A model generated the notes under the pieces. It saw only the letters and a program-made list of their open reading frames with translations, was not told the origin of the DNA and ran no database searches. Below, in pieces: positions 1 to 8,561 of a DNA stretch of 10,410 nt. This stretch comes from Gammaproteobacteria bacterium (GTDB taxonomy: Bacteria; Gemmatimonadota; Gemmatimonadetes; Longimicrobiales; Gaopeijiaceae): positions 1 to 10,410 of the forward strand of contig JAHEKL010000081.1 of assembly GCA_024638345.1 (NCBI GenBank), written 5' to 3'. The position numbers were made by a program, and so were the translations under genes. Numbering within the stretch: position 1 is the stretch's first letter; each line of letters opens with the position of its first letter.

Positions 1-3000
1 GGCTTCCTCCATCAGCGTGCCGAAGCGGGCCACACGTTCGGCGACCGTCGAGACGTAACGATCGTGAGTCACGTAGCGCTGGTCCATGCGAGATTCAGCA
101 CGAATACGTTCCCGAGCTGGTCCCGCGCCCAGCCGATGCGATTCCTCTGCCACAACGGAGAGATCAACACACTGCAGGGGAACGTGAACTGGATGCGCGC
201 GCGTCAGTCACTGTTCAAGAGCGACCTGTACGGGAAGGAGTTCGACCGGCTTTTCCCGATCGTCGACCCGGAGACGTCGGATTCGGGAATTCTGGATAAC
301 GTGCTGGAGCTTCTGGTGTCGGCGGGCCGCAGCATGCCCGAGGCAGTCATGATGCTGATCCCAGAGGCGTGGGAGAATCACGAATCCATGTGCCCGACGC
401 GTCGGGCCATGTACCAGTACAACGCCTCGCTGATGGAGCCCTGGGACGGTCCGGCAGCCGTGCTGTTCACAGACAGCCGTTGGGCCGGGGCGGTTCTCGA
501 TCGAAACGGCCTCCGACCCTGCCGGTATTGGGTCACGAACGACGACCGCGTCATCCTCTCCAGCGAAGTGGGGGTCCTCGACGTTCCACCGGAGAACATC
601 AAGGCGAAGGGACGGCTCCAACCAGGCCGCATGTTCCTCGTCGACTTCAAGGAAGGTCGAATCGTCGAAGACGAGGAGATCAAGGATCGCGCGGCACGCG
701 CCCACCCCTACGCAGACTGGCTCGAACATCGCAAGCTCGATCTGGCCGACCTGCCCGCGAAGGAGCCGACTCCGGGGGACCCCGAGTCCCGCCTCGCCCG
801 GATGCGGATGTTCGGGTACACCTCGGAGCACCTTCGATTCTTGCTCCAGCCAATGGTCGACGTCGGAAAGGATCCGCTCGGATCGATGGGGAATGACGAG
901 CCCCTCGCCGTCCTCTCCGACCAGCCCAGGCTGCTCTACGACTACTTCAAGCAGCTCTTCGCGCAGGTCACGAACCCTCCCATCGACTCGACCCGAGAGT
1001 CCGCGGTGATGTCGCTCGGTCTCCCCGTGGGACCGGAGGGAAATCTTCTGGAGACGACCGAATCCCAGGCCGAACGCCTGTGGCTTCCTCATCCTGTCCT
1101 GACGGACGAGGAGATGGCCTCGTTGGCCCATCTGGATCACGGAGACTGGCAATCCGCGGTGATCGACATCACCTATCCCCGGAAGTCGGGAACCGCGGGA
1201 CTGCAACGGGCACTTGGGCGGATATGCCAGGAAGCTTCGCGGTGGATCCAGGAGCGAGTCCGCCTTTTGATCCTCTCCGACAGGAGAGCCGGTCAGGATC
1301 GGGTACCTCTGAGCGCGCTCTTGGCCGTGGGGGCCGTTCACCAGCACCTGGTCCGCACCTCCGAGCGGACGATGGTCAGTCTTCTGCTCGAGACCGGAGA
1401 GCCACGTTCAGTCCACCACTTCTGCACGCTGCTCGGATACGGTGCGGACGGGATCAACCCCTACATGGCCTACGAGGCGCTGCAAGAGATGGCCGATCGA
1501 GGGCTGCTTCAGCGCGAGTGGACTCAGGAGGAGCGGATCGGCCGATATCGGAACGCACTCGGGGCCGGAATCCTCAAGGTGATGGCCAAGATGGGGATCT
1601 CGGCACTCACCAGCTATCGAGGCGCGCAGATCTTCGAGGCCGTCGGACTGGCCTCCGAGGTCATGGACCGCTGTTTCGCCGGAAGCGCGAGCCGGATCCA
1701 GGGTCTGGACTTCGACATGCTCGCCTGCGAAGGGCTGCGTAGACACGACCTCGCGTGGGCCCGACAGCCGGACGTCCGGTTCCCCTCCCTCCCGAACCCT
1801 GGGGAGTTCCACTGGAGACCGGAAGGCGAGCGTCGGATGTGGAACCCCGACACGGTCGCGACCGCGCGGCTCGCCGCCCAAACTGGAAGCTACGAGACCT
1901 ATCGGGAGTTCGCGCGACTCGCCAACGACGATGCACGCAGCCGCTGCACGATTCGAAGCCTGCTCGATTTCCGTGCCGGCTCCCCCATCTCGATCGACGA
2001 CGTAGAGCCCGCGTCCGAGATCGTGAAGAACTTCACCAGCGGGGCGATGAGCTTCGGCGCGCTTTCCAAGGAGGCGCACGAGACCTTGGCCGTGGCGATG
2101 AATCGGATCGGGGGGAAATCCAACAGCGGGGAAGGTGGAGAGGATCCGGAGCGCTTCCCGGTGCTCGAGAACGGAGATTCGCGAAGGTCAGCCATCAAAC
2201 AGGTCGCTTCCGGCCGGTTCGGCGTGACCATGGACTACCTCGTGCACGCGAACCAGCTGCAGATCAAGATGGCTCAGGGCGCCAAGCCCGGAGAGGGTGG
2301 CGAGCTGCCCGGACGGAAGGTGTCGAACGAGATCGCGCGGGTACGTCACACGACCCCAGGGGTCATGCTGATCTCCCCACCGCCCCATCACGACATCTAC
2401 TCGATCGAGGATCTGGCGCAGTTGATCTTCGATCTGAAGAACGCGAACCCCTCAGCCGATGTCAGCGTGAAGCTGGTCTCGGCCGTCGGGGTGGGCACGG
2501 TTGCGGCCGGTGTCACGAAGGCGCGATCGGACCACATCCTGATCTCAGGCCACGACGGGGGCACCGGTGCTTCGCCCCTCACGAGCATCAAGCACGCCGG
2601 TCTGCCGTGGGAGTTGGGCATCTCCGACGTGCATCAGACGCTCGTGTTGAACGGCCTCCGCGATCGAGTGCGACTCGAGGTGGACGGGCAGCTCAAGACC
2701 GGTCGGGACGTGGTCATTGGAGCCCTTCTGGGCGCCGAGGAGTTCGGGTTCTCCACGGCTCCGCTCATCGCGATGGGCTGCATCATGATGCGGAAGTGCC
2801 ATCTGAACACGTGCCCGGTAGGTGTGACGACGCAGGATCCCGTCCTACGTGCCCGCTTCACAGGGACCCCTGAGCACGTGATCAACTACCTCTTCCTGGT
2901 TGCGGAAGAGGTACGCGAGATTCTGGCCAGACTGGGTTTCCGGCGACTCCACGAAGCCGTGGGCCGATGCGATCTGCTCACACCCAAGGAAACCCAGGAA

Positions 3001-3975
3001 GGCGAGCCAGCATCGACTCTCGACTTCAGCGCCATTCTGACCCGAGCAACTCCGCGCGACCCCACGGCCGCCGTGATCAAGAGCCGACGCCAGATCCATC
3101 GCCTCGAAGACATCCTCGATCAGGAGCTGATACGACGCGCCGAGCCGGCTCTGGAGCGGGGCAAGCCGGTCACGATCACCATGCCCGTTCATAACGTGAA
3201 TCGGACCGTCGGCACCCTGCTCAGCAACCATGTCGTCCGCAAGTGGGGTCCAGGTGGGCTTCCCGACGACACGATTCGCCTCGAGTTCGAGGGCTCTGCC
3301 GGCCAAAGCCTGGCCGCGTGGCTCGCGAAGGGCATCTCGCTCGATCTGGTCGGCGATGCGAACGACTACGTAGGCAAGGGTCTGTCCGGGGGACGCGTCG
3401 TCGTGCGGCCCCCGCCCGAGGCGAGCTTCGTCCCGGAAGAGAACGTGATCATCGGGAATGTGGCGCTCTACGGAGCCACGAGCGGAGAGGCGTACTTCCT
3501 CGGAGTCGCCGGAGAGCGGTTCTGTGTGCGCAACTCCGGTGCGTCCGCCGTCGTTGAGGGCGTAGGGGAGCACGGGTGCGAGTACATGACCGGTGGCCGA
3601 GCGGTGATCCTCGGACCCACCGGTCGGAACTTCGCCGCCGGGATGAGCGGCGGCATCGCATATGTCTGGGATCCGGTCGGGGAGTTCGCGGGCCGCTGCA
3701 ATCAGGACCTGGTCGAGTTGGATCGTTTCGACCCCCTCTCGGGCACGATGGCGGCCGATGAGCTAGAGCTCAGGCGCCTGATCGAGGCCCACGTAGAGTA
3801 CACCGGCTCAGCGCGCGCCCAGGCGATCCTGAACGAATGGGAGACCCGCATCACGGAGTTCGTGAGGGTGATCCCATCGGACTACAAGCGGGCGATGGAG
3901 CAGGAGGAGACGCTCGAGGACCGTTCGTCCTCGTCGGCGGTTCGTGCGCCTGATCGCCGTCTCCCGGTGGCCTGA
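1..3975 (+). CDS. gltB: Glutamate synthase large (alpha) subunit, 5'-truncated by window edge
   Basis: GltB makes glutamate: its glutaminase domain releases ammonia from glutamine, which is channelled to an FMN site where 2-oxoglutarate is reductively aminated. The frame is open to base 1, so the gene starts off-window. About 1,324 residues are visible against a usual ~1,480-1,550, so roughly 200 are missing, including the N-terminal catalytic Cys. Visible parts in order: the rest of the class II glutaminase domain (bases ~70-700; RFSTNTFPSW, HNGEINT at 151-171, DRNGLRP); the central domain (~870-1700; SDQPRLLYDYF, TNPPID); the FMN/2-oxoglutarate barrel (~1985-3000; SGEGGED near 2125, PPPHHDIYSIEDLAQL, GHDGGTGASP near 2550); the 3Fe-4S cysteines, Cys-x5-Cys-x4-Cys, at 2779, 2797 and 2812; and the C-terminal GXGXG beta-helix (~3100-3720; GDANDYVGKG, YGATSGEAYFLG, CEYMTGG). 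No frameshift or internal stop. gltD follows 13 bases downstream. The GTG at 64 is internal, not a start. Confidence 0.97.
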   Translation, partial: GFLHQRAEAGHTFGDRRDVTIVSHVALVHARFSTNTFPSWSRAQPMRFLCHNGEINTLQGNVNWMRARQSLFKSDLYGKEFDRLFPIVDPETSDSGILDNVLELLVSAGRSMPEAVMMLIPEAWENHESMCPTRRAMYQYNASLMEPWDGPAAVLFTDSRWAGAVLDRNGLRPCRYWVTNDDRVILSSEVGVLDVPPENIKAKGRLQPGRMFLVDFKEGRIVEDEEIKDRAARAHPYADWLEHRKLDLADLPAKEPTPGDPESRLARMRMFGYTSEHLRFLLQPMVDVGKDPLGSMGNDEPLAVLSDQPRLLYDYFKQLFAQVTNPPIDSTRESAVMSLGLPVGPEGNLLETTESQAERLWLPHPVLTDEEMASLAHLDHGDWQSAVIDITYPRKSGTAGLQRALGRICQEASRWIQERVRLLILSDRRAGQDRVPLSALLAVGAVHQHLVRTSERTMVSLLLETGEPRSVHHFCTLLGYGADGINPYMAYEALQEMADRGLLQREWTQEERIGRYRNALGAGILKVMAKMGISALTSYRGAQIFEAVGLASEVMDRCFAGSASRIQGLDFDMLACEGLRRHDLAWARQPDVRFPSLPNPGEFHWRPEGERRMWNPDTVATARLAAQTGSYETYREFARLANDDARSRCTIRSLLDFRAGSPISIDDVEPASEIVKNFTSGAMSFGALSKEAHETLAVAMNRIGGKSNSGEGGEDPERFPVLENGDSRRSAIKQVASGRFGVTMDYLVHANQLQIKMAQGAKPGEGGELPGRKVSNEIARVRHTTPGVMLISPPPHHDIYSIEDLAQLIFDLKNANPSADVSVKLVSAVGVGTVAAGVTKARSDHILISGHDGGTGASPLTSIKHAGLPWELGISDVHQTLVLNGLRDRVRLEVDGQLKTGRDVVIGALLGAEEFGFSTAPLIAMGCIMMRKCHLNTCPVGVTTQDPVLRARFTGTPEHVINYLFLVAEEVREILARLGFRRLHEAVGRCDLLTPKETQEGEPASTLDFSAILTRATPRDPTAAVIKSRRQIHRLEDILDQELIRRAEPALERGKPVTITMPVHNVNRTVGTLLSNHVVRKWGPGGLPDDTIRLEFEGSAGQSLAAWLAKGISLDLVGDANDYVGKGLSGGRVVVRPPPEASFVPEENVIIGNVALYGATSGEAYFLGVAGERFCVRNSGASAVVEGVGEHGCEYMTGGRAVILGPTGRNFAAGMSGGIAYVWDPVGEFAGRCNQDLVELDRFDPLSGTMAADELELRRLIEAHVEYTGSARAQAILNEWETRITEFVRVIPSDYKRAMEQEETLEDRSSSSAVRAPDRRLPVA

Positions 3976-3988
3976 AGCGAACGCGCAG

Positions 3989-5494
3989 ATGGACAAGAAC
4001 CGGGGCTTCATGGACTTCGACCGCAAAGGCATCCCTGAGCGGGACCCGAACGCCCGCGTCCACGACTACCTGAGCATCTACACCGAGGAGGACGAGACCC
4101 AGCTCCGCCAGCAGGGCGCCCGCTGCATGGACTGTGGCGTTCCCTTCTGTCAGGCGGACATGGGCTGTCCCATCGACAACCTCATTCCAGAGTGGAATGA
4201 CCTCGTCTTTCGCGGCCAATGGCGCGAGGCGTACGTGCGTCTGGCTCGCACGAACAACTTCCCCGAGTGGACGGGGCTTATCTGCCCGGCGCCCTGCGAA
4301 GACGCGTGCGTTCTGGGTATCACCAGTCCCCCGGTGACGATCAAGCGCATCGAGCACGCCATCATCGAGAGGGCCTTCGCCGAAGGGTGGGTGACGGCGG
4401 TCCCGCCCGAGACGCGCACCGGGAAGAAGGTGGCGATCGTAGGAAGTGGGCCGGCGGGTCTCACCGCGGCCGATCAGTTGAACCGGGCGGGACACACGGT
4501 GACGGTGTTCGAGCGGGACGATCGGATCGGGGGGCTTCTCATGTACGGGGTGCCCCATCCGAAGCTGGAGAAGTGGATGGTCGATCGACGGATAAACCTG
4601 CTCGCGGCCGAGGGCGTCGAGTTCCGCACCTGCGTGAATGTCGGGGTGGACTTCGACGCAGCCCTGCTCTACGAGGAGTACGACGCCATCCTGCTCGCCT
4701 GCGGAGCGCTGGATGCCCGAGACCTCCAGATCCCCGGACGGGAGCTTGAGGGCGTCCACTTCGCGATGAAATACCTGACCGAGGTAACGAAGAGCCTATT
4801 GGACTCCGGGTTCTCGGACGGTCGATTCGTCGACGCCAAGGACAAGGACGTGATCGTCATCGGCGGGGGGGATACGGGAGCGGACTGCATTGCCACTGCG
4901 CTCCGACAGGGCTGCCGCTCGCTGCTGAACATCACCCGGCGCGCCCAGGAGCCGACGGATCGAGGTGCGCAGCATCCCTGGCCGGGGGAGCCGGGCACGT
5001 ACTTCATGGACTACTCCCACATCGAGGGCGCGGCGGTGTTCGGCCGAGATCCTCGCGAGTACGGTGTGTTGCCGCTCGAGTTCGTCGGGGACGGAGAAGG
5101 GCGCCTGACGGGGGTCAGCATCGAGCGGCTACGTTGGGACCGTAATGGCAGCGAAGCATCGCGAATGCAGCGAACGGGCGAGATCACCACGTTCCCCGCC
5201 GATCTCGTCTTCCTGTCGATCGGCTTCGTAGGTCACGATGCTCCCGAGGTAGTGAAGCAGCTGGATGTGGTATCGGAGAAGGGATTGATTCCCGCTGAGT
5301 GGGGCCACCTGGTCACGTCGGACGAGCGGGTGTTCGTGGCTGGTGACATGCGCAGGGGTGCTTCTCTCATCGTCTGGGCGATGGCCGAGGGGCGAGGAGC
5401 GGCGCGCGAGATCGACCGCTTCCTGATGGGCTCGACCGAACTCGAGGCCCCGATGCCCGCTCCGCGTCATCTAGCGAACCTGCGCACGGACTGA
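3989..5494 (+). CDS. gltD: Glutamate synthase small (beta) subunit, NADPH/FAD Fe-S oxidoreductase
   Basis: GltD oxidises NADPH on FAD and passes electrons through 4Fe-4S clusters to GltB. The 501-residue protein, starting MDKNRGFMDFDRK, fits the usual GltD N-terminus and length (~470-500). An N-terminal Fe-S domain carries Cys46, Cys49, Cys54 and Cys60 (CMDCGVPFC, then GCP), with a second group at Cys99, Cys103 and Cys107 (CPAPCEDAC). The FAD-binding Rossmann motif is GSGPAG at 152-157, followed by FERDDRIGGLL. The NADPH-binding motif is GGGDTG at 292-297. A C-terminal GDMRRGASLIVWA (452-464) closes the FAD site as in the family. The ATG at 3989 is chosen because the in-frame GTG at 3944 would add 15 residues without family resemblance and overlap gltB. 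The Shine-Dalgarno match before 3989 is weak, so translational coupling to gltB termination is likely (inference). The protein is complete, with all expected cofactor motifs. Confidence 0.97.
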   Translation: MDKNRGFMDFDRKGIPERDPNARVHDYLSIYTEEDETQLRQQGARCMDCGVPFCQADMGCPIDNLIPEWNDLVFRGQWREAYVRLARTNNFPEWTGLICPAPCEDACVLGITSPPVTIKRIEHAIIERAFAEGWVTAVPPETRTGKKVAIVGSGPAGLTAADQLNRAGHTVTVFERDDRIGGLLMYGVPHPKLEKWMVDRRINLLAAEGVEFRTCVNVGVDFDAALLYEEYDAILLACGALDARDLQIPGRELEGVHFAMKYLTEVTKSLLDSGFSDGRFVDAKDKDVIVIGGGDTGADCIATALRQGCRSLLNITRRAQEPTDRGAQHPWPGEPGTYFMDYSHIEGAAVFGRDPREYGVLPLEFVGDGEGRLTGVSIERLRWDRNGSEASRMQRTGEITTFPADLVFLSIGFVGHDAPEVVKQLDVVSEKGLIPAEWGHLVTSDERVFVAGDMRRGASLIVWAMAEGRGAAREIDRFLMGSTELEAPMPAPRHLANLRTD

Positions 5495-5529
5495 GCGTCC
5501 GCCCGTCGGAATCATCTGGCTGTCGCTGG

Positions 5530-8397
5530 TCAGGATGCGACTTTCTCCGCGGCAGCGGTTCCCAGTAGCGCTTCGCGAAGAAACGGCGCGGTCGCGGCCT
5601 CGCTCTCTTGCGCGACCTCCTCCGGTGTTCCTGCCGCGACGATCCGACCGCCGGCCACACCGGCCCCCGGACCCATCTCGATCAACCAGTCGGCGGTCTT
5701 GATCACGTCCAGGTTGTGCTCGATGACGAGGACGGTGTTACCGGACCGCACCAGGCGGTCGAGCACGTCCAGGAGCCTCTTCACGTCCGCGCCGGAAAGC
5801 CCGGTGGTCGGCTCGTCCAGAATGTACAGCTTCCGTCCCTTCTTTGCGGTCGCGGTCGCGAGCTCTCTCGCAATCTTCAGCCGCTGAGCCTCTCCCCCAG
5901 ACAGGGTGGTAGCCGCCTGCCCCAACCGCAGGTATCCGAGTCCGACCTGCTGTAGATGCCAAAGCGCCTGGCCCAGCTTACGCTCTCGAACGAAGAAGCG
6001 GATCGCCTCGTCGACCGTCATCTCCAGGACGTCTGCGATCGATCTCCCTTTCACCTGTACGTCCAGCACATCTCGCTTGAACCTGCGACCCAAGCAGACG
6101 TCACAGGGCACGTAGACGTCGGCCATGAAGACCATCTCCACCTCGATCTGGCCTGCGCCTTTACATGTCTCGCACCGACCACCCGGAACGTTGAAAGAGA
6201 AGTTGCGAGCCTGATAGCCGCGCTCTCGCGAGAGAGGCTGTGCGGCGAAGATCCGCCTCGCCTCGTCCCAAGCCTTGATGTAGGTGACCGGATTGGATCG
6301 TGGAGTCCGTCCAATAGGGGACTGGTCAACCAGGACGACCGACTCCAGATGCCCTATGCCCTCCAGCGTTTCGTAGCTGCCGACGGACTCTCCTAGATGC
6401 TCCTTCGCCGAAGTCTCTCCCCCGTCGAGCTCCCGTTCCAGGGCCCGGTACAGGATGTCGTGGACAAGAGTCGACTTGCCCGAACCGGATACTCCGCTGA
6501 CCGCGACGAGCCTCCCCAGCGGCAGGTTCAGGTCGACGTCCGAAACGTTGTGCAGGCTGGCCCTCCCCATCCGCAGCCAGGCCCTGCTCGCGGTTCGCCG
6601 CTCGGGAATCGGGATCTCGGAGCGTCCAGATAGATATCTCCCGGTTGTGGTATCCACCTCCATTAGAGCATCGGGAGAACCTTCAAAGACGACTTCGCCT
6701 CCCTTCTCACCGGACGCGGGCCCGAGCTCGATCACGTGATCCGCCGAGAAGATGGCCTGGGCGTCGTGCTCCACCACGATGACGGTGTTTCCCAGATCGC
6801 GGAGGCGTCCGAGGAGTGCGAGCAGTGCGTCGGTGTCCCGCGGATGCAGGCCGATCGACGGTTCATCCAAAACGTAAACGGTGTCGACCAGCTGCGAGCC
6901 GAGGGAGTTGGCCAGGTTGATCCGTTGAGCCTCCCCCCCGGAAAGGGTCCGGGTCTGTCGATCGAGCGTGAGGTAGCCTAGGCCGACGTCCACAAGGAAA
7001 GAAACTCGCGATCGGATCTCTCTCAGGATCGTCTTGGCGATAGCCCTCTCCGATTCGGTCAGCTCCAGAGCCTCGAGCCATGGCCCGAGCTCCCCGAGCG
7101 GCATCTGGCTGATCCGATCGATGCTCACCCCCGCCACGTGCACGCAGAGCGCCTCGGAGCGAAGTCGTCCACCATCGCAATCGCTACAGGTGCTCGGACT
7201 CTGATATTTCCTCAGGAACACCCGGATGTACTGCTTGTATCTCTTCCTCTCCCGTGATCTTAGAAAGGGGATCACGCCCTGGAACGCAGAGTTCTCCAGC
7301 CTTCCCTTCCCTCCCTTTGTGCCTCGAAGAACGGCCTCTCGGAAGGCGGAAGGCAGCTCGGACCATGGGACACTCCTGGATACGCCCTGGAGGTCTGCGA
7401 ACTCGCGCAGCTTCGCGCGCTCCCGCTTGTACCGCGGCTTCGTCCACGGGTCCACGGCCCCTTCGTCGAGCGATCGGGAGGGACTCGGGACGATCAGCTC
7501 GGGATCATACTCCAGCGTGGCTCCGAACCCCGTGCACCGTGGACACGACCCGTAGGGGGAGTTGAACGAGAACAGCTGTGGTGTCGGCTCGGGGAAATCG
7601 ATCTCGGGGTGCTCGGGGCATCGAAAGCGCTCCGTGAACGCGAGATGACCGCGCGAGTCGTCCGGTAGCAGAATCACGACCTCGCCTTCTCCCTCCCTGA
7701 AGGCCGTGCCCACCGAGTCAGCCAGTCGGTCGCGAATACCGTCCTTCGAGCGAAGGCGGTCCACGACGACGTGAATCTCGTCGGCCGCGCTGAGGTCGAG
7801 CCCGGGAGTTGCAACCTCCTCTCCGACCTCCGCCCCCAGGTCCACAGGCTCGCCGTCGGCCAGCAGTCGTACGAATCCCAGCGATCGCAGGCTTTCGGCG
7901 AGTGCCCGATGCGTAGTCTCGGGGCTCCTGGGCAGTGGAAACGTCACCATGAGACGAGTTCCCGCGGGTAGCGATTGCAGCTCGTCCACCACGCTCGTGA
8001 CCGAGTCGGGCTCGACATGCCGACCGCACTTGGGACACCAGGTTCGTCCGACCCTGGCGAACAGCAAACGCAGGTAATCGTAGACTTCAGTGGCAGTGCC
8101 GACGGTAGATCGACTCGTCTTGGTGGGGTTCTTCTGCTCGATAGCCACCGAGGGCGAGATCCCCTCTACCGAGTCCACATCCGGCTTTTCCATGCGATCG
8201 AGGAACTGCTTGGCATACGTGGAGAGCGACTCGACGTACCGCCGCTGCCCCTCAGCGAAGAGCGTGTCCAGGGCGAGAGAGGACTTGCCGGATCCCGAGG
8301 GCCCCGTGATCACGGTCGTGACCCCCCTCGGAATATCCAGGTCGATGTTCTTCAGGTTGTGTTGACGCGCGCCTCGGACGCGAATGCTCTCATCCAT
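5530..8397 (-). CDS. uvrA: UvrABC excinuclease ATPase subunit A
   Basis: UvrA is the damage-sensing ATPase of nucleotide excision repair; a dimer loads UvrB at lesions. The 955-residue protein has two ABC modules. Module I: Walker A GPSGSGKS (32-39), zinc-module insertion CSDCDGGRL (404-412), signature LSGGEAQR (485-492), Walker B VLDEPSIGL (509-517). Module II: Walker A GVSGSGKS (635-642), zinc finger CETCKGAG (742-749) paired with CDVC (765-768), signature LSGGEAQR (832-839), Walker B ILDEPTTGL (859-867). Residues ~130-245 match the UvrB-interaction domain, so this is a standard UvrA and not the UvrA2 type that lacks it. Two oddities: the first zinc site reads CPEH (260-263) with CPRC (285-288), a His replacing one usual Cys; and after the second Walker B the usual LH is LSGAD. 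The ATG at 8397 gives the typical start MDESIRVRGARQHNL; the nearest Shine-Dalgarno-like AGGA is ~14 bases upstream and weak. No LexA-box-like repeat was seen upstream. It converges with gltD. Confidence 0.97.
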   Translation of the reverse strand: MDESIRVRGARQHNLKNIDLDIPRGVTTVITGPSGSGKSSLALDTLFAEGQRRYVESLSTYAKQFLDRMEKPDVDSVEGISPSVAIEQKNPTKTSRSTVGTATEVYDYLRLLFARVGRTWCPKCGRHVEPDSVTSVVDELQSLPAGTRLMVTFPLPRSPETTHRALAESLRSLGFVRLLADGEPVDLGAEVGEEVATPGLDLSAADEIHVVVDRLRSKDGIRDRLADSVGTAFREGEGEVVILLPDDSRGHLAFTERFRCPEHPEIDFPEPTPQLFSFNSPYGSCPRCTGFGATLEYDPELIVPSPSRSLDEGAVDPWTKPRYKRERAKLREFADLQGVSRSVPWSELPSAFREAVLRGTKGGKGRLENSAFQGVIPFLRSRERKRYKQYIRVFLRKYQSPSTCSDCDGGRLRSEALCVHVAGVSIDRISQMPLGELGPWLEALELTESERAIAKTILREIRSRVSFLVDVGLGYLTLDRQTRTLSGGEAQRINLANSLGSQLVDTVYVLDEPSIGLHPRDTDALLALLGRLRDLGNTVIVVEHDAQAIFSADHVIELGPASGEKGGEVVFEGSPDALMEVDTTTGRYLSGRSEIPIPERRTASRAWLRMGRASLHNVSDVDLNLPLGRLVAVSGVSGSGKSTLVHDILYRALERELDGGETSAKEHLGESVGSYETLEGIGHLESVVLVDQSPIGRTPRSNPVTYIKAWDEARRIFAAQPLSRERGYQARNFSFNVPGGRCETCKGAGQIEVEMVFMADVYVPCDVCLGRRFKRDVLDVQVKGRSIADVLEMTVDEAIRFFVRERKLGQALWHLQQVGLGYLRLGQAATTLSGGEAQRLKIARELATATAKKGRKLYILDEPTTGLSGADVKRLLDVLDRLVRSGNTVLVIEHNLDVIKTADWLIEMGPGAGVAGGRIVAAGTPEEVAQESEAATAPFLREALLGTAAAEKVAS

Positions 8398-8561
8398 TCC
8401 ACATCGCGATCGTCCTGATTGGAGGGGGTCTCCTCACCGCCTGGAGCTCGGGGGACCAAGGTGGCACCTACCCTCACCCAGGAGTGGAGGTCCGATCGGC
8501 CTGCTCGATGGGAGCGGAGCGGGGACTTGTCCTTGGCTACATATGTTTACACCGTTTTGGT
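8398..8561. promoter_or_regulatory. Divergent intergenic region between uvrA and rlpA
   Basis: These 164 bases must hold the promoters of both uvrA (leftward) and rlpA (rightward), since both genes start here and neither has an upstream co-directional neighbour in the window. A patch at about 8533-8562 is clearly more AT-rich than its surroundings and includes an ACATATGT palindrome at 8539-8546, so it is the likeliest spot for the rlpA promoter. I could not align a convincing -35/-10 pair at 16-18 base spacing. A small GGAG/CTCC inverted repeat with a five-base loop lies at about 8421-8433, and an AGGAGTGGAGGT stretch near 8480-8491 resembles ribosome-binding sequence but has no good start at the right distance. 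No operator was recognised. Confidence 0.35.

Noticed and set aside
208..1347. 379-residue open frame on the minus strand inside gltB
   Set aside because: It lies antisense to strongly conserved GltB glutaminase and central-domain sequence, and its product shows no family motif. Long antisense frames are expected in high-GC coding DNA.
1755..2873. 372-residue open frame on the plus strand, shifted relative to gltB
   Set aside because: The product is Arg-rich with no recognisable domain and overlaps the FMN domain of GltB, whose frame is intact. It is a shadow frame.
3944..3988. GTG 3944 as the gltD start
   Set aside because: It would overlap gltB by 32 bases and add 15 residues without resemblance to GltD; ATG 3989 gives the family-typical N-terminus.
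3851..4759. 302-residue minus-strand open frame across the gltB/gltD junction
   Set aside because: It is antisense to both subunits' conserved sequence, with no family resemblance.
8398..8561. LexA/SOS box upstream of uvrA
   Set aside because: I looked for CTGT-N8-ACAG and GAAC-N4-GTTC patterns and saw neither. SOS control is therefore not supported by the sequence, though lineage-specific boxes could differ.
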